Shown: one piece after another, positions 34,605 through 44,795 of the stretch
Position numbering within the stretch: the first letter of the stretch is position 1
Layout: each line of letters opens with the position of its first letter
Assembly (NCBI GenBank): GCA_963932145.1
Contig: OZ010600.1
Location: 51,395,657-51,459,656 of the forward strand
DNA length: 64,000 nt
Direction: 5' to 3'
Origin: Acanthosepion lycidas
Taxonomy: Eukaryota; Mollusca; Cephalopoda; Sepiida; Sepiidae
Notes under the pieces: model-generated
Told to the model about the DNA's origin: nothing
What the model saw: the letters and a program-made list of their open reading frames with translations, nothing else
Databases searched by the model: none
Translations under genes and position numbers: made by a program

Positions 34605-34637
<33 letters not shown>

Positions 34638-36743
34638 CAATTTTTAGCTATTTATTTTTCACTGTCATAAAAAAATAATTTTGAGTGAAATTCAAAATTA
34701 TGCTCATCCAATCTATTTTTTTTGTATCTTTACGACTGTAACAAAAATTTATGATCATTTAAATCTTATCTGAAATTTTTAAACAGCTGAATTTAATACA
34801 TTTGCAATAAAGATTAATTAAATACTAAAGTCAGCTAAAGATAACAAACTGAAATAGTTTCTTACAAAATATCTTGACTGCATCTGCTTTTCTTTTTTTT
34901 TTTTTTTCTTTTTTTTTCATCTCCAAACAAGATGTTTATGAAAAACCAATAAAATATTTGATGTGAATTCATTCTGATCTGCTACCTATAATTTTATATT
35001 AGAAAAGTTTTAGGGAAAACATTGTAAATTTTTATTGTTGATATGTTTTCATTCTTAGATGAATCTCATTAAATAAGTTTTCTAAGTTTATAAATATAGA
35101 AATGTGCCAAATAAGTAAAGGAAGTTTCTGAACATTTATTTATTTACCCCCCACCCTACAATTTTTTTTTTTTTTTTTTTTTTTTCACTGTATAATTTTA
35201 ATGATTGATCACCCTTGAACTAAGTATTAGGTTGGTGCAAAAATAATTTCGTTTTTTAACATATGTTACTATGTGAGAAAACGAAATTATTTTTTGCACC
35301 AACCTAATACATTGATTTTATCATTATTTGGCTAAGGACTTATTTGTGTATCTGAAATGCTGTTCAGAATTCAAATGTTCTTTTTAAACAAATCTAAAAA
35401 AGCATTTTTAAATAGCTCTTTAATGATAGCATCAAAATTCTTGGCAAGATATAGGACAGGTGAATAAGATGGTGTATGATTGTAAAGTACTATTAGGTTC
35501 CATCACAAGTAGTGAAACATCCTGTGGAAAAAAAAAAAAAAAAAAAAAGATTAAAAAAACTATTGTATTATGAGTTCCCTTTAGAAAGCATGGAAAACTT
35601 TGTCCAGATAAAGTCAATATGAGTAGCCATATTTAACTGGTAAGAATAGAAGAGAGAAAAAAAAAAAATGTGTATCTCCACAATTTTACCTAATATATTT
35701 GTAAAGAAATTTTGAATGACATCTTTAAATTGAAATGTATATGCTTCACATTTGTATTAGCCAAATGACTATGATTTAAAAAAAAAAAGATAATAATAAT
35801 ACTGGTTCATTATTATATACATTTACTTATTTATTTATTTTAACTGTAGGATTCAGCCACAGATGACACAGGGGATGGGTCAGACATGGAAATGGAAAGT
35901 CCGCCTTGTCGACGAAAAGCTGTCAGTCATCTTGAACAAAATCCCAGTGGTACTTCTTCCTCATCGACCACAACAACAACAACACCAGCTTCATCGTCAT
36001 GTGGAGAAGGCACATCTAGTAAATATCGGCCTCGGGAATCTGGTTTCCGGGGCCTTTCATCAACTCCTCAAAATGATCCGAACCGGAAAGAGCGGTCATC
36101 AACTAAAAGTCTAGATGAGAAAGTAAATGAAAGCAACATTCAACGGAGTAAAAATAACGATCGACCCAGCAGCATTGTGGGTAGCTCTAATCCCCACAGC
36201 ACTCCTCTACAAGTACACATGCCCATAAAAAGAGGGCCAGGTCGACCCCCTAAAAACAGACCCTTGTTAGGAGTTTCAACCCCTCCAACTACCAAATCCT
36301 TGCCTACAACTCGACCTTCTTCAGTGATTAAGTCAACTGGCAATGTAGGTCATGGCATGAGGAAACACAGCAAGGGTACACCATCAAGTCTCAATGGCCA
36401 AAGTGGCAAAGACGGTAAAAACAAAGAGACCGAGTCAAGGGCTGTGTTAAGTCAGCTGCAGGATGGCCACGAGGAAGTACCGGCCAGTCGGCACACTGAC
36501 AAAAATAAATGCATTTCTTTTGCTCGCGACAATTTTGAGGGACTTGAATACAGCACAGACACTGAAAACAAAACCAGTGCCCCTGAAAGGCGTACATATT
36601 GGTGTCCACCCCCAAATGTAAAGCCCCTCCTTGACCAGGTATTTATTACAGACGTTACTTCCAACATGGTTACTGTGACTGTTCGAGAATGTGCCACGGA
36701 AAACGGATTCTTCCGAAATCGAGAAGATGGACAATGTGCTTAA
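25949..36743 (+). CDS. CBX: Polycomb chromobox protein (CBX), five coding exons
   Basis: Coding exons: 25949-26017, 27353-27396, 27847-27912, 28671-28734, 35850-36743. Joined, they give 378 residues and a TAA stop. Residues 9-58 form a Polycomb-class chromodomain, with the H3K27me3-reading aromatic cage at F11, W32 and W35. Residues 70-77 are the basic KKGPKPKK motif typical of CBX proteins. A Ser/Thr-rich linker follows. Residues 208-216 are a true AT-hook (KRGPGRPPK), and residues 332-373 are the C-terminal Polycomb box ([15 protein letters not shown] ... GFFRNRE), which in this family binds RING1A/B. It should act in the nucleus as the PRC1 subunit that recruits the H2A ubiquitin ligase to H3K27me3 chromatin. 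The size is close to fly Pc and human CBX8. All introns are GT-AG, with phases 0, 2, 2 and 0. The AT-hook recalls vertebrate CBX2, where it lies nearer the chromodomain. I cannot assign a strict one-to-one vertebrate orthologue. Confidence 0.95.
26018..27352 (+). other. CBX intron 1
   Basis: GTAAGA ... TTTATTTCAG, 1335 bp, phase 0. AT-rich; poly-A near 26659-26673. The 103-residue open frame at 26833 is a hydrophobic low-complexity shadow. No transposon protein was recognised. Confidence 0.85.
27353..27396 (+). CDS. CBX: CBX exon 2: chromodomain core
   Basis: Encodes [14 protein letters not shown] and two bases of an Arg codon. It contains cage residues W32 and W35. Acceptor TTTCAG|GGC, donor AAG|GTATGT, phase 2. 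At 44 bp it is very short but preserves the frame between exons 1 and 3. Confidence 0.95.
27397..27846 (+). other. CBX intron 2
   Basis: GTATGT ... GTTTTTAG, 450 bp, phase 2. Contains AAT steps and a short GA run (27780-27794). No inserted element was recognised. Confidence 0.85.
27847..27912 (+). CDS. CBX: CBX exon 3: chromodomain C-terminal helix
   Basis: Completes R39, then [20 protein letters not shown] and N, plus two bases of residue 60. WEPEENILD is the hallmark of Polycomb-class chromodomains. The donor is AACAG|GTATTG, phase 2; joined to exon 4 it reads Ser at residue 60. Confidence 0.95.
27913..28670 (+). other. CBX intron 3
   Basis: GTATTG ... TTTGTTTTTAG, 758 bp, phase 2. Poly-A at 28256-28278 and a CA run at 28096-28110. 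Confidence 0.85.
28671..28734 (+). CDS. CBX: CBX exon 4: basic AT-hook-like motif
   Basis: Residues 60-81, [18 protein letters not shown] and then [12 protein letters not shown] corresponds to the AT-hook-like motif that follows the chromodomain in most CBX proteins and contacts DNA minor groove. Acceptor TTTTTAG|TCA, donor CAG|GTAAAA, phase 0. Confidence 0.93.
29281..29350. mobile_element. 70-bp element with 15-bp terminal inverted repeats
   Basis: TTGTCACGTTCAGAA (29281-29295) and TTCTGAACGTGACAA (29336-29350) are perfect inverses. The interior is 40 bp of AT-rich DNA. The size and ends suggest a mini-MITE; no clear target duplication. Confidence 0.6.
30548..30891 (+). mobile_element. Chimeric 5S/tRNA SINE in CBX intron 4
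   Basis: 5S 3'-part (GGTCAGTAACTAGATAGGTG, GAATACCGGGTGTTGTAAGC), tRNA-like A box GGTGGTGTAATGGATAATGG, B box AAGTTCCAATTCC, body CTCTTGGGAAAGGTATGAGTC and tail CTGGTTTTAAATAACC to about 30891. Sense relative to CBX. Confidence 0.8.
32618..32945 (-). mobile_element. Chimeric 5S/tRNA SINE, antisense in CBX intron 4
   Basis: Minus strand: GTTAAGCAACATCAAGACTG, GTACCTAGATGGGTGATTGC, tRNA-like part near 32830, ACCCTTGGGAAAGGAATGAA body and the tail at 32618-32690. A (TA)n follows the 5S side at 32982. Confidence 0.75.
32982..33041. repeat. (TA)n microsatellite
   Basis: About 29 TA steps after ACACACACATC. Confidence 0.95.
33079..33274. repeat. Foldback element with nested arms
   Basis: Outer arms CTAGACATGTAAAAACTGTC / GACAGTTTTTACATACTTTG. 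Inner arms TTTCAGCTATTCTCTTAGCC / GGCTAGTAGAATAGCTGAAA. A GAGAGAG/CTCTCTC pair flanks a short (TA)n at 33214-33238. Non-coding. Confidence 0.55.
33421..33572. mobile_element. hAT-type MITE (152 bp) with 8-bp TSD
   Basis: It begins CAGGGGTGAATTG and ends GAGAACCCCTG, inverted ends typical of hAT elements. The flanks are CTCTAAAC (33413-33420) and CTCCAAAC (33573-33580), an 8-bp duplication with one change. The interior has no coding capacity; open frames on both strands are incidental. Confidence 0.8.
33948..34205 (-). mobile_element. SINE copy, antisense in CBX intron 4
   Basis: Minus strand: GTGACATAATGGATAGTGGC (A-box-like), a degenerate B box, ACCCTTGGGAAAGGTAATAA body and the TTTAAATAAACC-like tail. 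The 5S part is missing. Confidence 0.65.
34385..34470. repeat. Perfect 35-bp hairpin, 16-nt loop
   Basis: The arm TGAGCAAAATCATAAGGCAA... (34385-34419) is exactly reverse-complemented at 34436-34470; loop CATTATGAAAATGTAA. There are no mismatches. It could be a young MITE, or a hairpin RNA precursor if the intron transcript is processed. Perfect pairing is more like a foldback element than a typical animal pre-miRNA. Confidence 0.8.
35227..35307. mobile_element. Mariner-type MITE copy 1 (81 bp)
   Basis: The ends TTAGGTTGGTGCAAA ... TTTGCACCAACCTAA match mariner-type terminal repeats such as those of the human MADE1 MITE. They extend about 29 bp inward with one extra A. TA dinucleotides flank it (35225-35226, 35308-35309). 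No transposase. Two more copies lie at 53974 and 63728. Confidence 0.9.
35850..36743 (+). CDS. CBX: CBX exon 5: linker, AT-hook and Polycomb box
   Basis: Residues 82-378 (297 codons plus TAA). It starts with an acidic/Ser-rich stretch ([19 protein letters not shown]), then a Ser/Thr run, the AT-hook [12 protein letters not shown] at 208-219, a long low-complexity basic linker, and the C-terminal box (332-373) from YWCPPP to GFFRNRE. The acceptor is TTTTAACTGTAG|GAT. The ATG at 35886 is internal, not a start, because the frame runs on from the splice acceptor and from exon 4. The antisense open frames here are shadows. Confidence 0.95.
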   Translation, partial: DSATDDTGDGSDMEMESPPCRRKAVSHLEQNPSGTSSSSTTTTTTPASSSCGEGTSSKYRPRESGFRGLSSTPQNDPNRKERSSTKSLDEKVNESNIQRSKNNDRPSSIVGSSNPHSTPLQVHMPIKRGPGRPPKNRPLLGVSTPPTTKSLPTTRPSSVIKSTGNVGHGMRKHSKGTPSSLNGQSGKDGKNKETESRAVLSQLQDGHEEVPASRHTDKNKCISFARDNFEGLEYSTDTENKTSAPERRTYWCPPPNVKPLLDQVFITDVTSNMVTVTVRECATENGFFRNREDGQCA

Positions 36744-36762
36744 ATGGATCAAAGCCCCACTC

Positions 36763-36797
<35 letters not shown>

Positions 36798-37160
36798 CCA
36801 TATTTTATATATATATATACCCTCCTCCCTTTTGCGTGACTGCTTTGGGTTGGACAAAGGGTTTGTAATATGAGTATGGAAGGGGGAGAATTTTTTTTTT
36901 TTTTTTTTTCCCCTTTTAATGCAACCTCTTTTCCAACAAGGAAAAGAATAAAAAAAAAAAAAAACACTGAAAATGGCGGAAGGATATTTTTTTTTATTTT
37001 TTTTTTTTTTTTTTCCTTGTTAGGGCACTTCACACAAACTCTTATAAAATGGAAGCAAATAATTCACAGAACTGTTGCTTCTCCATATTTCTATGTAATA
37101 ATAATAAGGGCAGATAAATTCTGTGCTAGTAACAAACGACCTGAGCATTATGTTAATTAA
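36744..37160 (+). other. Probable CBX 3' UTR start, homopolymer-rich
   Basis: Immediately after the stop come T-runs (36768-36794, 36891-36910, 36987-37013) and an A-run. AATAAA at 36947-36952 lies within A-rich sequence and may or may not be a real poly(A) signal. Confidence 0.5.
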
Positions 37161-38015
37161 TACAAAATGCATGTGCATTGAAAGGTTGCTTTATTATTGT
37201 TTTTCTTTTCAGATGTTTTATAAAAATGGTATATTTTGTTTCAACTAAATATAGATTTTAAGCCAACCTATAGTATTTCATGGTAATAATTTATGAAGTC
37301 CATTACATATTGGAGAACTTGCCTCACAAAATCCCTTATATAATACAATAATGTTCAGTTAATTCTTTAATCTGAATTTAAAGCAAATTTTTAGTAAATT
37401 CTCAAGGTTAAATTTATTATAAAACTGTGCTGTATAAGTTATTTGGGTCCCCTCCCCCCAAAATAGATTCAAATAATATATTTATAAGAATCTTTTTCGT
37501 TTTTGTATTTTTTCCAATATTGCAAAGCAGAAAATAGCAGCAAACAGGAACTTATAAACATTTGCAACAATGCTTGTAATATGTTGATTTATTTTCACTA
37601 GCATACAGCATTACAGCTTATTCCAGAATGTTCTCAATTCCTTTCATTAAGCAAAGAATTCTGTCATGTCCCTGTTGAGCAATGAAAGTCAGTTCCTTTC
37701 TTTGTTTAACAAAGAAAAGAATGGAAACCACCCTTGCATATAAATTATGGATTATGCACTGTACAAGTTTCTGAAAATAGAATGACTTATATTACAAGTG
37801 ATATCATGAATATTTAAAATTTTCTGTTTGCTACCATTTTCTACCCTGCATGACCTGAAAAAGAAAACCTCTCTTTCTATAAAAACCATAGAATCTACTG
37901 GACCAAATGTTGGGAGAATATTAATAACACAAAGAATGAAATTGATTGTTCACATAATTCTTAAAACAATTATTTTTTCTTAATATCATGTTTAATTTTG
38001 ATGCCATGATTAGGT

Positions 38016-38059
<44 letters not shown>

Positions 38060-39051
38060 AAAGCTTTAAGCTATGCTATATTTATGCCTAAAAGTATTTA
38101 ATATCCAGGATAGAGAATGTAAGTATGAGTGGGAACACAGTGGTGACAATCTGTTTCGTGCTTGAATGCAATCTTCAAGCCTGAAGATTTGTTAACATAA
38201 AACTATTTTGTTTGGACCTCAATGTGTCCACTCTCGCAAAATACACACACACACACACACACACATAATGAAGTATTAACAGGAAGTTAAAAACAAAAGG
38301 AATAAAACAAATACCTTCTTTACTGTGCACTTCATTTTAACCCATCTGGATTAAATTATCTACTTGCTCTATCATATATAGATTTTATTTTTTTATATTT
38401 ATAAGTGGAAATTAATGTTATTAATTTTTAAAAATGGTATATTTGCAATATGAAGCATGGTACAAATATCAGTATATATTTTTATATTTATCTTATTTCC
38501 AAACCTAACAGCCTGCAAAACTTACATGGTTGATAAGCTGTAAAAAGCAAATCAGTTCAATCAAATCCTACAAAACTTAGGTATAACTGTGCAAGTTGGA
38601 CAATGGGGTTATATGTTTGTAACAAAGCAGTATTAACCCTCTTATTCTCTCATTTAATCTTTTGTATTCTGGGTTATCTGAAGTGTCGTAAAAACATTTG
38701 ATGCAGTTTTTGCATAAAAATCCTTGAAAAAGGTATTTTGCTTGTTTTACTGTCGGTATCATCTCGAAAGATATTATTTTTATGCACAAACTTCAAGTAT
38801 GACGTTGATCCTGTTCTTATGTACATTCCCTAGTTTACTTCTCTTGACCTCATAAAAAAGTGCCTTTTTCCATCTTATACTCATATATTTAGTCTTGTTA
38901 GAAAGCAGAATGAATAATCTTTACAAGCTTTACATGGATTGGAAGCTCTAATTTTTTTTTTTTTTTTTTTTTTTTTTAATTAAAAATGGTAATATTTAAG
39001 AAACATGATATGTTGTGGATGACAGTTGCATGATTGATTTAAGTTTTCATT

Positions 39052-39084
<33 letters not shown>

Positions 39085-40275
39085 CCTCTCTCTCCTAGTT
39101 ATGATTTAAACTTTTGGAACTTTAAGAATATATCATCCAGAATTATACAATGTTGGATATATTTATGATCCTTCTCAACTTTATAGAAAATACATTAAAA
39201 CTTTGTTTTATAAATATATATTAAATTTTTCTATTAATACTAGTTGAATAATGTTAAGTTAATCATGACTCTCTTTTACTACTCAAAATCCTTTCAAAAC
39301 TATTGTATAACTACTCACTGTGCAGTTGGCTAAGCTTTTACTGCTATTTTTAATAGTAAAAGCTTGGACTGGTAATGTTACTAGTTTTATGAGACCCTTG
39401 TACAAAATTGTATTGAAATTAAATAAACTCTAAGTTACTATTAACATTTTGTATTTTATTTATTTACATTAGTTTCTCTTATAAATCAGTTTAATAATGT
39501 GTCTGTCTGCACTACACATATGTTTCCCTGGAATATCTTTCTATAAAATTCTAACTTCTTTTTAGCAACATTCTTAGAACCTGTCTTTGGTTATGGACCA
39601 ATCTTTCCTATGAATTATTAAATCTTTTCCAGACTGAATTTGTTTCCAAAATTTAAGTTTTATCATAACTCAAATTTGTGATCTATCTCTGTCAGATAAC
39701 TTGCCAGTCTTAAATATTTTTTATTTATTGGGTCATAGAAAACAAATGCAATAAAATGCAAAATTTACTGTGAATACAGGCATTTGACTAACTGCCAGTG
39801 CTTGTCAAAGTTCAAATCATCATTAGAACTAAATTCATTTATTTCCCCTACTTCAAATTTCTTCAGTCAAGAATAACCTGCAAGACTTTCTGGGTACTAA
39901 TCAGTCTGTGCTTGATTGTCATGTTTTTGATATTCATTCATTGATGAAAAATATCACAAAACAAATCCTTAAATTCTAAGATTGCCTCTGCTACGTCGTG
40001 CGGGGGGGGCAGGGTCATGTTGCTTGGACTGATTCAATAATGCATGTCCCTCTATATAAATTGATATTAGATTTAATTGTAAACACCACTGGTCAGGCCT
40101 TTTTGGAAAGGCTGATTAGCTACACGGTCAACTTAGATTTATTTACATTCTCTGAAATATAAATGTATAGAAACTAAAATGTGAGGGATCAGTTTATATA
40201 TTGATTGTGATATAAAATGAATCCCCCACTTTATATCCACATTATAATTTCTTGTTTATCAAATTCTGACTAGGT
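37161..40275. other. 3' UTR or intergenic DNA, no gene recognised
   Basis: AT-rich, with long poly-T at 38952-38978 and 39058-39084. An AATAAA sits at 39421. A possible SINE tail (38495-38567) ends AAATCAGTTCAATCAAATCC. No protein family was recognised; this could all be CBX 3' UTR, which transcript data would settle. Confidence 0.4.
38019..38200. repeat. (CA)n plus dispersed repeat, copy 2 of the 24105 family
   Basis: A CA run at 38021-38056 is followed by AAGCTTTAAGCTATGCTATA, CCTAAAAGTATTTAATATCC and GTGACAATCTGTTTCGTGC, ordered as at 24180-24305. On the minus strand the end reads CTTGAAGATTGCATTCAAGC, AC, GAAACAG. A second CA run is at 38243-38266. Confidence 0.5.
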
Positions 40276-40279
40276 AGGA

Positions 40280-40420
40280 ACCCACTTCTCCTTACAGCTA
40301 TGGCTTAGTAAGACTTATTATCTACAAAAAAAAACATTCTTACAATTTAAAAATATTTTCTGGTTTTAAATAACCTGTAAAGGGCTGATAAGTCTTAAAA
40401 AAACAAAATCAATAAAGATG
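40280..40420 (+). mobile_element. 5'-truncated SINE tail
   Basis: ACCCACTTCTCCTTACAGCTATGG, then ACATTCTTACAATTTAAAAA and CTGGTTTTAAATAACCTGTA (by position), then AAACAAAATCAATAAAGAT. This is the 3' part of the chimeric SINE; head and tRNA part are absent. Confidence 0.65.
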
Positions 40421-41570
40421 AAATTAAATTATCAGTTTCTAAGCTACTTGCAGAATTTGAATAAAGCATATACAGCTGCAAAAATTATTTAATCTACATT
40501 CCAATGATACCAGGTTGGTAGGTGTATACTAAAAAAAATAACTTTCTTTGGGGTTTGAAATATATCTTGTAAATTAGGGTTGCATGAATTTAATTATTTG
40601 CAATAAAGTGTAACAAAAATAAGGAAACCTTCAGAATAAATACTGAAATTAATTCTGTCCAAGATAAATTTGACATTTGGTAATTTTTCAGCCACTTTGC
40701 AGCATCTAAATCCTTCTCAAGTGTCACCTACTGACCCCCTGAGAAAGTGAATCCCTAAATAAATAACAAAAGATATTGGAAACTAGGTTTTCATTTCTCA
40801 CTGTCATGATATCCTTCTCACCTTTCATTTTCCTTGTAAACACTAAACGACAGGCTTTTCCCAGTTTTTGTGCCTACCAACATAAACAAGAATTGTGACA
40901 CAGTTTGCAGTGATTTGTCAGGTCGGTGAAATGACCGAGACAGAGGGGGCCCACACTGTATGTTTCTAGCAGTTTGGGATAGATAATGAAACTTTACCCA
41001 TGCTACAGGTAGAAACCCATTTTTCAATAGAATCCAGTTGGGCTCAAAGGTAGTGATGTGTACAACCAATTGAATCATACAAGAATAGAAACGCTTGATT
41101 AATTCCAGGTTAAATTCTACAACTCGCTATATCCCTGTTTATTTATTTTATTTTTTTTTTCTCAAACTAATTCATAAGCCTAAGATGATATTTCTGTGAC
41201 GTAATAAAAAAAAAAAAGAAATACATTAATCCTCAAATTTATCAATTGTCAATAGGTTAATAAGTTCAACTCTTAAGCCCTGTTAGGGTCTCAGTTATGG
41301 ACAAATAGTGATCTCCACCTCATGAAACAAAACGCTGAAAGTATAAGAATACGGTTTTTATAATAAAAATACAAGCATTTCATCTTTTGTATAAAATAAA
41401 TTATCAACAATACGGTTTATAGCAAAATGACCAATAAATTTTATCTGTAGTTGAAGGCATACAATTGCACTCAAAATATATTTAGTTGAAGCCATAAAAT
41501 TGTGTTCAAAATATTTAGATTTTGGCATTAAATAATCCATAGAGGTTGATATGCCACTAAACAAAGTCAA
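40421..41570. other. No gene recognised
   Basis: The 86-88 residue minus-strand frames (40818, 41358) match no family I know and have no supporting features. T/A-rich with ordinary composition. Confidence 0.4.
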
Positions 41571-41669
41571 CCAAGTGCATGCTGAAAAGTTCTCAGCCTG
41601 ACTTTCCAAAATCTGACTAAGCAAAAGATCTTTGTAAGGATGGCTGAGAATGTTTCAGCATGCACTTGT
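41571..41669. repeat. Foldback element, ~28-bp arms
   Basis: CAAGTGCATGCTGAAAAGTT then CTCAGCC (left), and GGCTGAGAATGTTTCAGCAT then GCACTTG (right), are inverted with a few mismatches. The loop is about 40 nt. Confidence 0.65.
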
Positions 41670-42065
41670 ATAAATTCATGAATTTAATTACTCATTCTAA
41701 GCAGAGTTCTCAAACTTGCAGTTACTTCTGAACTAAGATTAATTCAAATGTATTTTAACTAGTTTTCCATTCAATTTTTCTGAGGTTGGGGGTAATATTT
41801 TTTTTCTGTCTGTAGCCCAACCAAATGATGCTGTTCAAGACTAAATTCCAACTCCGTACTTATCCTAGCACATTAAGATTTTGAGTTATACATAACATAT
41901 TTATGTTGAGGGTAAATATATAAAAAATTGTGATGAGTATATAAGAATGTTTTAAGAGACATCCTGCATTCATTTCTTTGATACCATGTTCCTTGTTAAA
42001 TCTGAGGCACAAATGTATTATTATCATGTTAGTGGATACTAATATAATATTTACCTTGAAGATGG

Positions 42066-42357
42066 TGGATGTGCAGGTGGTGTAATGGATAGCAGCTTGC
42101 AATGAGAAAGCAGAGCTTATTTCAAATTCTAGTCTGTTTTGTTAGATTCACTTACATGCAAATATGCTTGGGATAGGTATCCCATCATCTCTTCCAGCTA
42201 TGGGTAGGACTGGTATTTTAAAAAAAAAAAAAAAATGTTATGAAAAAATTGTTAATGCAATGTTCACTTAGAGGGGGGATATTGTTGCAATCCAAAAATA
42301 TTTTAGCTTTAAGTAACTCACAAAAGGTTGATGAACCATAAAAAAAAATAAATCAAC
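42066..42357 (+). mobile_element. SINE copy without 5S head
   Basis: GGATGTGCAGGTGGTGTAAT (A box region), a degenerate B box (TTTCAAATTCTAGTC), TGCTTGGGATAGGTAT body, the TTTAGCTTTAAGTAACTCAC tail and A-rich 3' end. It begins at the 5S/tRNA junction sequence, so the 5S part was lost. Confidence 0.7.
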
Positions 42358-43840
42358 CTTGAGATGTGAATGACTAATAAAAAAAACAATAAAAAAAACT
42401 TGCATACAATTATTCACAAATTTTCTTTAGTACATTATCATCTGGCTGGGTAGAATGCAAAAAAAAAAATTTTTATTTATTTATTTTTTTTATTTGTTTC
42501 TTGCAATTAATATAAAATATGGTCTCCTTACCCACTTGTATGCATAATACAAGATGTAAACATGCTAAAAGAATTCTGCATATACATTTGGAACCAAATA
42601 TTTTTAAAAGACACTTCTAAGCCCAGTAACATAATCCTTGTTACCATTACTACTTAAAAAAAAAAAAAAAAAAAAAAAAAGTTTAAATTTGCCTAATTTT
42701 TGGTTGTACAAGAACAGCTTTCTCAAAAATTAAGGCTGGGTTATTTGGTTAGATTTTGAGAAGGAACATTTCAAGAACATTTCAGCATCTTTTTATACTA
42801 ATTTCTAATTGTAGTAGTTCTAATCATACAACTTTTGTCTTCAGATTGTGGCTAGGTAGTCAGCCATCCTGTATAGATAAATTAGAAGAAATAAAAATAC
42901 CAAAATATCAAATAAGAGCTTTGCCTTGGGCTTAAGGTGTTGACAATAAAAGTACTCACTCAAGATATAGGATATGCAATCAACTCTTGTCTAAAGCTAC
43001 TCTTTTATTCCACTTTCTCAGTGAAAGTAAATTGACTAAAGGATCTATTGCTCCTAACAAAATTTTGTAATAGTGAAGACTTAATCACAGAAACAACTTC
43101 ATAATTTTTTCTATTGCTGTAAAGATTATTCATTCTGAAATTGGTGACAAATTTGTGGATATATAGACAATTTTAATCTGAAAGCTGTCTCCTAAAAATA
43201 ACAAGACCAGTTTAAACTACAATACTTAAACGGTTCATGAAATTGTCTTGTCTAAATTTGTTTGAAGTATTGTCAATTATTTATTTTGATAAGTATTTCT
43301 TTCATTTTATGTTGTGTTTACTACTTAGTAGTAGTTGTCGATACTTAAAGTTAGATATCTGAATTTCTTGAAGCATTAGCAATTATTCTCAATTTTTAAT
43401 TCATATTCCTTTCATTTTATTTCTATTGCTTTACACTTAAGACTATTGTGTCTGTCACTATAAAGTTGTCTGAGTTCCTTCGTTGAAGTAATTATTACTA
43501 GTTTTTGACTTGTATTCCTTTCATCTTATTTCTATTGCTTTTACAGGTCATAATCTCAAGATGTCTGAATTTCTTGGATGAAGTATTGTCTATTATTTAT
43601 TTTAAATTATTTTCTAGTTTGCAAAATATTTAAAAAGTATATTTAATAAAAATGGAAAAAATACTAAAATTACATTTCATTAAAAAAATATTGAAAAATA
43701 ATCTTAAAGATTTTTTTTTTTTTTTTTAACTCTAACCAATTGAAATATTGATCTTTCAGCCTGAAAAAAAGAAAATATTGAATCTGTACAAAATGTGATT
43801 TCTCTCTGAATTTCCAAGATGAGGGCTTATTTTTATTAAT
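42358..43840. other. No gene recognised
   Basis: Poly-A at 42654-42681 and poly-T at 43709-43727. Two phrases around CCTTTCAT.TTATTTCTATTGCTTT (43410 and 43515) indicate a local degenerate duplication. Nothing coding. Confidence 0.4.
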
Positions 43841-43848
43841 CCCACTGT

Positions 43849-43905
43849 TCTCATCTTTGTTATTATCTCAGTGTTTTGGCCATTGCATACTCCAGCCTTT
43901 CAGGT
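43849..43905 (-). repeat. Penelope-type end fragment
   Basis: The minus strand reads CTGAAAGGCTGGAGTATGCA, ATGGCC, AAAACACTGAGATAATAACA, AAGATGAGAACAG, which is the GGCC-AAAC-GATAATAA.AAAGATGAG..AATAG pattern of the 59634 copy. A sister fragment lies at 45033-45090. Confidence 0.5.
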
Positions 43906-44374
43906 GTTTGTCAATCTTTGGTTCAAAATTCCCTGAAGGTTACAAACACTTTATTTAATCTACAAGTAGATTGTTCTCATTCCTCTGTCTGTATCTAAGA
44001 GCATCTTATTTTGTTCTTTTTAGTACTCCTCAGATATTGCTTACCCTGTTTCCACTTGGTCTGTAACTCAGCCCAGGGATTGAACTCAAAATTACTATGC
44101 CACACAATTCACGAACTGATGCTTCTATTCACGAGGCAAATACTAAAAAGTACGAGTTGAGATATTCCCAGAGATGGACAGTAAAATCAGAGCAATAAAA
44201 TAGATTAAAGGTTTCATTTAAAAATTCTCTGATGGTTATCTTAACCAATAAAGACCCGAAGAACTCAACAATTGAAACATCATAGTAACAGTCAAGAGGA
44301 CAGATGTAAATAAAATGTATGTGGCTTCTCAAGATCAGGTTTTCCACTATGGCCACTACTAGATTGGCTGATAG

Positions 44375-44640
44375 GTCTTATCATTTTACAGTTGAAATGG
44401 CTAGATGTAACTGAACAGTTTCCTTTCACTTCTCGCTTGTGGAACTTGCTTCCCAATCAACTTTGATCTTCAAAAATTTAAATGTAATGTCAATTGTTAT
44501 CTTGTTTTCTTAATTCTTTTTCTTTTACTGTTCTCTTTCCTTAATTTTTTTCTTTTTCTCATATTCTTTCACACTCAGTAAACCCTTGTCTTAGGGGCTT
44601 TATTGCTTTGCTTGGGAAGAAATGATTTTAAAAAAATGGC
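44375..44640 (+). pseudogene. LINE 3' end fragment (Jockey/CR1-type)
   Basis: TTTACAGTTGAAATGGCTAG, CTTTCACTTCTCGCTTGTGG, AACTTGCTTCCCAATCAACT correspond to the FTVE...F.SR.WN.LP block of the LINE at 62440-62510. The non-coding tail (TTAGGGGCTTTATTGCTTTG CTTGGG...AATGATTTTAAAA) parallels 47905-47945. 5'-truncated. Confidence 0.65.
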
Positions 44641-44734
44641 CAAATATACCTAGAAATCAGTTATAACTTTTATTTTTCTACATGTTTCAAAGCCTGTAAG
44701 ATTCTACTCACTTAAACATAGTTCTTATTTTGTT

Positions 44735-44795
44735 TATCATTTCATCCCAAGCAAGGCAATAAAGCCACTAAGACACAAGGGCTTTGTATAAGAAT
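44735..44795 (-). repeat. Inverted copy of the LINE 3' tail
   Basis: CATCCCAAGCAAGGCAATAA then AGCC...AAGACACAAGGG is the reverse complement of 44582-44620, giving an inverted pair about 110 bp apart. Confidence 0.65.

Larger units (their letters stand above)
28735..35849 (+). other. CBX intron 4, transposon-rich
   Basis: GTAAAA ... TTTTAACTGTAG, 7115 bp, phase 0. It carries a 70-bp TIR element, four or five SINE pieces, a (TA)n, a foldback, a hAT MITE, a perfect 35-bp hairpin, a mariner MITE and several long poly-T runs (34559-34582, 34612-34637, 35161-35186). Each main item is listed separately. Confidence 0.85.

Noticed and set aside
35863..36114. 83-codon plus-strand frame starting at 35863
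   Set aside because: Different frame from CBX exon 5 and lies fully inside it; the CBX frame carries the conserved domains and the splice phase.
36391..36857. Antisense open frames over CBX exon 5 (74-136 codons)
   Set aside because: Shadows of the coding strand; no recognised domain, and they end in homopolymer runs.
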